Assembly: GCF_013375555.1 (NCBI RefSeq)
Contig: NZ_JABXWB010000001.1
Coordinates: forward strand, 1,488,001-1,552,000
Direction of reading: 5' to 3'
Source: Sphingobium sp. EM0848
Lineage (GTDB): Bacteria > Pseudomonadota > Alphaproteobacteria > Sphingomonadales > Sphingomonadaceae
Length of the DNA: 64,000 nucleotides
The position numbers and the translations under genes were made by a program. The notes beneath the pieces are model-generated. The model was not told the DNA's origin, made no database searches, and saw only the letters and a list, made by a program, of their open reading frames with translations. Shown here one piece after another: positions 62,186 to 64,000 of the stretch (positions are counted from its first letter, which is position 1; each line of letters begins with the position of its first letter).

Positions 62186-64000
62186 TCAGGCGGCCTGTGA
62201 TCGCACCGTCGCCCAGGTCTGCGGCCGGCCGAACAGATAGCCCTGCCCGACCGTACAGCCGCGCGCCAGCAGCAGGTCGATCTGGCCGGGCCGTTCAACG
62301 CCCTCAGCCACCACTTCCATGCCGAGACTGCCGCCCAGCTTGCCGATGGCGTCGACGATGACCGCGTCGCCTGCATCCTCCTCAATATTGCTGACGAAGC
62401 TCTTGTCGATCTTCAGCACGTCGACCGGATATTGCTTCAAATGGCTGAGCGAGGCGTAGCCGGTGCCGAAATCGTCCAGTGCGATCCGCACGCCCGCGGC
62501 CGAGAGCCGGTGCAGCGCCCTTTCGACCTGATCCGCCCCCCGGCCCAGAAACACCGTTTCGGTGACTTCGACCTCGAAATGCTGGGGCGATATGCTGTTG
62601 CGCGCAAGATGATCGAGCACATAGCCAGCAAAATCATGCTGCATGAAGTCCGCCGCCGATGCATTGATCGCCACCCGGCCCGGATCATAACCCGCGCGCA
62701 ACCAGCGGCGGACGTCCTGCACCACAGCCGCCATCATCTTTGCGGTAAGCTGAACCGCGATTTCCGCATTGTCGAACGCAGCAGCGATGCTATCGGGCGC
62801 ATGGACGCCGGTACGTGGATGCTCCCAGCGCAGCAGCGCTTCATAACCGAATATCTGCCCGGTCCGTAAATCCACCTTGGACTGGTAATAGGGCACCACC
62901 AGATCGTCCGCGATCGCCTGCCGCGCCATGTGAATCATGGAACTGCGCTGTTGCGCCTCCGCCCGCAATTGCGAATGGAACAGCGTCAATCGCCCACGCC
63001 CTGCGGATTTGGAGGCATAGAGGGCCAGATCGGCGGCCTTCAGCAGCTCGGTCGCTTCGTCGCCATGCTCACCGAACACGGCGCCGCCAATGCTGACGCT
63101 GCAATCGAGCGAACGGCCATTATGGACGTAAGGACCGCGCACACCGCCCAACAGTTCCGCGCTCCATTGGGCGAGCGCCGCGCTGTCGGCCAGAGACGGG
63201 GCGATCATGCCAAATTCATCGCCGCCCAACCGCCCGACCGTGGCGTCAGCAGGCGCGCAGGCCGCGAAGCGTCGGGCGAAACCGCACAGCAGCGCGTCGC
63301 CCCCATCATGGCCCAGCATGTCGTTGGTACGCTTCAGATCGTCAATGTCGACCAGCACCAGACCGAAACGCTCACCCGTCCGATGCGCCTGTTCGGTCAT
63401 TTCCTCCAGCGTGGCCTGCCACAGCGCCCGATTGGGCATCCGCGTCATCGGGTCATGGGTGGCGGCCCAGCGGATACGGTCCTCGCTGTTCCGTTCCTCT
63501 GTCACATCCTGAAAAGTGACAATGACCCGCACCGGGCGGCCGGATTCGGAAAAGCTCCGCCAGCCGATGCTCCTGATCCACCGCAGCGCGCCGGTGTCGG
63601 CGCGATATACCCGCAGCGTCGCCTCGAAATGCGGCGGCAGGCGTTCGGCGGCCACGGCATCCAGCATCTCGGCAAGCTGCGCCCGGTCCTCCGGGTGAAC
63701 CAGCCGCAGCGCCAATTCGCTGGTCGCAGGTTCCGTATCGGACAGGCCCAGCATCGCTCGAAATTCGCGCGACCATGTGCGCGTCCCGTTCGCCCCGTCG
63801 AAATCCCAGATGCCAAGACGCGCCGACTGCACAGCCAGCCGGAAACGCTCCTCGCTGTCGGCCAGTTCGCGCTGCGCCAGCTTTTGTTCGTGAATATCCT
63901 CCAGCGTGCCGTACCAGCGCACGATCTGGCCCTGATCGTCCCGGCGCGCCGAAGCCCGCGCCCGCATCCAGCGATAGCTGCCGTCGGCAAGGCGTATCCG
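62186..64000 (-). CDS. PAS/GGDEF/EAL protein, partial at the window edge
   Basis: The gene runs off the right edge; about 604 C-terminal residues are visible. Two PAS domains are followed by a GGDEF domain with an intact active site (RLGGDEFGMI, about residue 255) and an EAL domain with intact motifs (YEALLRWEHP, DDFGTGYASLSHLKQYPVD, EGVERPGQ). Both cyclase and phosphodiesterase activities are plausible, unlike the protein at 23199-25211. The N-terminus is missing here. Confidence 0.93.
   Translation of the reverse strand, partial: RIRLADGSYRWMRARASARRDDQGQIVRWYGTLEDIHEQKLAQRELADSEERFRLAVQSARLGIWDFDGANGTRTWSREFRAMLGLSDTEPATSELALRLVHPEDRAQLAEMLDAVAAERLPPHFEATLRVYRADTGALRWIRSIGWRSFSESGRPVRVIVTFQDVTEERNSEDRIRWAATHDPMTRMPNRALWQATLEEMTEQAHRTGERFGLVLVDIDDLKRTNDMLGHDGGDALLCGFARRFAACAPADATVGRLGGDEFGMIAPSLADSAALAQWSAELLGGVRGPYVHNGRSLDCSVSIGGAVFGEHGDEATELLKAADLALYASKSAGRGRLTLFHSQLRAEAQQRSSMIHMARQAIADDLVVPYYQSKVDLRTGQIFGYEALLRWEHPRTGVHAPDSIAAAFDNAEIAVQLTAKMMAAVVQDVRRWLRAGYDPGRVAINASAADFMQHDFAGYVLDHLARNSISPQHFEVEVTETVFLGRGADQVERALHRLSAAGVRIALDDFGTGYASLSHLKQYPVDVLKIDKSFVSNIEEDAGDAVIVDAIGKLGGSLGMEVVAEGVERPGQIDLLLARGCTVGQGYLFGRPQTWATVRSQAA

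Overview
The window is GC-rich, densely coded bacterial DNA. It most likely comes from an alphaproteobacterium of the Sphingomonadales (Sphingobium/Sphingomonas-like). That placement is inferred from a ctrA-type cell-cycle regulator with GANTC and TTAACC sites, the yqeY-dnaG-rpoD order, the cobA-DUF2849-cysI-DUF934-cysH sulfur cluster, and alphaproteobacterial families such as UPF0262, DUF2093 and DUF2849. No search was run, so the genus is not proven. Most of the window is chromosomal housekeeping. The clearest mobile DNA is one intact IS630-family element at 32.27-33.32 kb, followed by a gene-poor, more AT-rich stretch.

Layout. 0-6.2 kb: an RraB-like partial gene and carA (minus), then yqeY, dnaG and rpoD (plus), closed by a strong terminator. 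6.3-13.1 kb: a MoxR ATPase and its VWA partner, separated by a GFA protein, a secreted unknown and a soluble chemoreceptor; then a 12-bp tandem array of DnaA-box-like sequences and a DUF1003 membrane protein with a structured leader. 13.1-22 kb: anmK, tyrS, a PilZ protein, recG, sdhE, a REP pair and mfd. 22-32.2 kb: two envelope proteins, a GGDEF/EAL protein, moaA-nadK, tRNA-Asn, a ParA-like/RHH/SPOR-lipoprotein operon facing a Sel1/SPOR protein, and purU.

32.3-49.9 kb: the IS630 element and small remnants, a DUF2093/flavin oxidoreductase pair, a hydrolase/glycosyltransferase pair, selO, astD, the reductive sulfate-assimilation operon, a MAPEG protein, dnaB facing UPF0262, a GH25-like protein that has lost its catalytic residues, the pyrimidine deaminases cdd and dcd, and a metallophosphatase. 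49.9-64 kb: an ECF sigma/anti-sigma pair divergent from a secreted S8 protease and a Gly/Ser-rich secreted protein; a PilZ protein; ctrA with an upstream GANTC cluster; a LysR/pirin divergent pair; wrbA; an ECF41 sigma operon with its expected promoter; an acyltransferase; rluA-type, arfB and fRMsr genes; and a partial PAS/GGDEF/EAL protein at the right edge.

How the genes fit together. Several modules sense or regulate: CtrA, two ECF systems, c-di-GMP proteins (two GGDEF/EAL, two PilZ) and a chemoreceptor. The signals most worth testing are (1) nine GANTC sites in 117 bp upstream of ctrA, several spaced by about one helical turn; (2) the five-copy, 12-bp-phased DnaA-box-like array; (3) the ParA/RHH/SPOR cluster; (4) the ECF/protease locus with a perfect inverted repeat between the divergent genes; and (5) the hairpin and tiny reading frame in the DUF1003 leader.
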